Position numbers and translations under genes: made by a program. Below the pieces are notes generated by a model, which did no database searches, was not told the DNA's origin, and saw only the letters and a list, made by a program, of their open reading frames with translations. Positions 5,529 to 6,655 of a stretch of DNA of 6,655 bases are shown piece by piece. Source of the DNA: Campylobacterota bacterium (GTDB taxonomy: Bacteria > Campylobacterota > Campylobacteria > Campylobacterales > SZUA-545); the NCBI GenBank assembly GCA_030836705.1, contig JAUPLZ010000339.1:1-6655 (forward strand), written 5' to 3'. Every line of letters starts with the position of its first letter. Position 1 is the first letter of the stretch.

Positions 5529-6557
5529 ATGGATATTTCAAAACTTATGCTTACTAAAAACAATAAACAAAATAGTGATAACTATAAAATAAAAACTTTG
5601 CTAACTTTGATGCAAAAGCTAGAATCAGGTGAAGAATTATTTTCGTCAGACAAACTCCTGCAATCTGAGCTTGACTTGCCCGAAATAACTCTGCGTCGTT
5701 ATTTGAGAGAATTAGAAACTATTTTTGATGGAAGAATTAACAAAGTAAAAAAACATAAAAAAGACAGCATAAGACAAGTGACGGTTTACTATTTAACAGA
5801 TCCTCAAGTTATTCTAAAAAAATTATTTGATTCAAATTCTGCATATGACTGGATTGTTCCCCAAATTCTACAAAGTGATCCTCAAACTATTGAAAGCATC
5901 TCAAGTGAATACAAAAAAGAAATTCAGACAGGTTTTGGTAAACAAAATAGTCCTTATATATTTGTAAATTATCCGTTTGAACTATTTGAAGGAGATAAAA
6001 AAGATATTTTTATGGATCTAAAAAATGCTGTACAAAATAGAGAGTATAGAAAAATCCAATCAAAATTGAAAGATAAAATTGAAGAAATAGATAATGCAAA
6101 ATGTTTAAAAATTGTTTTTAGCGATAATAATTGGTACTTAGCCATTGAAACGGAAGAGAAAGAATTTAGATTGTTAAGAATATCATTTATAGAAAGCTCG
6201 ATGAAAACATTTGATAAAAATAGTTATCAAAGAAGTGTTTTAGATAAATACAAAGATTATTTTCTAAATATGCAAAATGCACTTACTTTATATAATGTTG
6301 AAATCAAAACCGCACATTTAAAAATTGATATCGAAAAAGCCTCTTTATATTTTTCAGAAAATAGGAAAAAGTTTTTTCCTTCTCAAAAATTTATTAAAAA
6401 AAATGAGGATGGGAGTATTGAAATTAGTATTTCATACACTAGATCTCTTGAAATACTCCCATTTATTAAAAAATGGATCCCCTTTATCCAGATACTTGCT
6501 CCGGAAGATTTAGCTGTTGAATACAAGAAAGATCTTGCTTTGGCAATTCAAAAATAG
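5529..6557 (+). CDS. WYL-domain transcriptional regulator
   Basis: A 342-aa transcription factor with the three-part WYL layout. The N-terminal winged helix-turn-helix is at about 33-66 (FSSDKLLQSELDLPEITLRRYLREL, here as the recognition region around 50-62), followed by a basic wing (KVKKHKK). The WYL domain spans about 165-230: NREYRKIQ opens it and NWYLAIE (201-207) carries the diagnostic Trp-Tyr-Leu. RLLRISFIES (214-223) gives the conserved Arg of the ligand-sensing pocket. The C-terminal WCX-type domain (about 260-340) ends with WIPFIQILAPEDL. The length is normal for CapW/BrxR-like regulators. It is divergent from the ATPase operon and shares its promoter region, so it most likely controls that operon, probably as a repressor released by a nucleic-acid or nucleotide signal. 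The gene starts at ATG 5529 without a clear ribosome site; an in-frame ATG at 5547 has none either. Confidence 0.92.
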   Translation: MDISKLMLTKNNKQNSDNYKIKTLLTLMQKLESGEELFSSDKLLQSELDLPEITLRRYLRELETIFDGRINKVKKHKKDSIRQVTVYYLTDPQVILKKLFDSNSAYDWIVPQILQSDPQTIESISSEYKKEIQTGFGKQNSPYIFVNYPFELFEGDKKDIFMDLKNAVQNREYRKIQSKLKDKIEEIDNAKCLKIVFSDNNWYLAIETEEKEFRLLRISFIESSMKTFDKNSYQRSVLDKYKDYFLNMQNALTLYNVEIKTAHLKIDIEKASLYFSENRKKFFPSQKFIKKNEDGSIEISISYTRSLEILPFIKKWIPFIQILAPEDLAVEYKKDLALAIQK

Positions 6558-6592
6558 TATATTTTTTTCAAATTCTACAGCTTTTAGACCTA

Positions 6593-6623
6593 AAAAAGTA
6601 GTGAAATCATTTCACTACTTTTT
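6593..6623. terminator. Bidirectional intrinsic terminator
   Basis: A perfect 14-bp stem, AAAAAGTAGTGAAA pairing with TTTCACTACTTTTT, around a 3-nt loop TCA. It has a T-run on the 3' side of each strand, and lies 36 nt after the regulator stop codon. The symmetry makes it functional in both directions, as expected between convergent genes. Confidence 0.88.
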
Positions 6624-6655
6624 ACTTCATTATATAAAATGCCCCAGCCATTTTA
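6622..6655 (-). CDS. Possible 3' end of a convergent gene, cut by the window edge
   Basis: Reading leftward from the right edge, one minus-strand frame gives Lys-Met-Ala-Gly-Ala-Phe-Tyr-Ile-Met-Lys followed by TAA at 6622-6624, overlapping the T-run of the bidirectional terminator. A stop directly before a terminator is the usual end of a gene, but only ten codons are visible, so both the reading frame and identity are unproven. Confidence 0.35.
   Translation of the reverse strand, partial: KMAGAFYIMK

Noticed and set aside
6325..6513. Second plus-strand open frame inside the WYL regulator gene.
   Set aside because: It overlaps the well-supported C-terminal WCX-type domain in another frame and lacks a ribosome site.
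6641..6650. GCCCCAGCCA at the right edge resembles the CCCCAGCCA 3' end expected for the tRNA-Gln at the left edge, hinting at an integration attachment site.
   Set aside because: It is in the opposite orientation to the left tRNA, no T-arm sequence precedes it, the match is only 9 bases, and it fits a plausible coding frame ending at 6622.
1..6655. CRISPR array, retron or other repeat-based RNA system.
   Set aside because: No regularly spaced direct repeats, reverse transcriptase or cas gene is visible; the only strong repeats are the insertion-sequence ends and two short hairpins.

Overview
This AT-rich window reads as an accessory (genomic island-like) locus beside a tRNA gene in an AT-rich bacterium. 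The tRNA-Gln sequence, weak -35 boxes and very A/T-rich coding sequence would suit a Campylobacterota species such as Sulfurimonas or Arcobacter relatives, but an AT-rich gammaproteobacterium is not excluded. No gene present fixes the taxonomy.

Layout, left to right. The 5' 54 nt of a minus-strand tRNA-Gln(TTG) are cut by the left edge. A minus-strand gene for a 400-aa protein with two C-terminal membrane helices follows (132-1334). Next is a complete insertion sequence of about 1.1 kb (1362-2463) with perfect 14-bp terminal inverted repeats and an intact DDE transposase carrying the IS4-type YREK signature. A minus-strand run of genes comes next: a roughly 92-aa protein whose last codons are supplied by the insertion sequence, a 306-312-aa protein with a phospholipase D-like H-x-R-x4-D motif, and a 536-540-aa ABC-type/DUF3696-like ATPase. 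A 34-aa hydrophobic protein with a near-perfect Shine-Dalgarno sequence, too short for most gene finders, heads this run. A divergent regulatory region (5463-5528) separates it from a plus-strand WYL-domain transcription factor (5529-6557). A perfect bidirectional hairpin terminator ends that gene, and the last codons of what may be a convergent gene lie at the right edge.

How the parts may work together (inference). A WYL regulator facing an operon with an ABC-type ATPase, a possible nuclease and a two-helix membrane protein is a common arrangement for regulated anti-phage systems; CapW and BrxR are known WYL-type repressors of CBASS and BREX operons. Overlapping divergent promoters, with an imperfect palindrome in the -35/-10 spacer of the minus-strand promoter, suggest the regulator represses the operon and possibly itself. 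Removing the insertion sequence in silico joins the 92-aa frame to a stop nine codons after its Phe-Glu-Leu, just before the ribosome binding site of the 400-aa gene. The ancestral operon was therefore probably small peptide, ATPase, PLD-like protein, small protein, membrane protein. I do not recognise this gene set as a named defence system.
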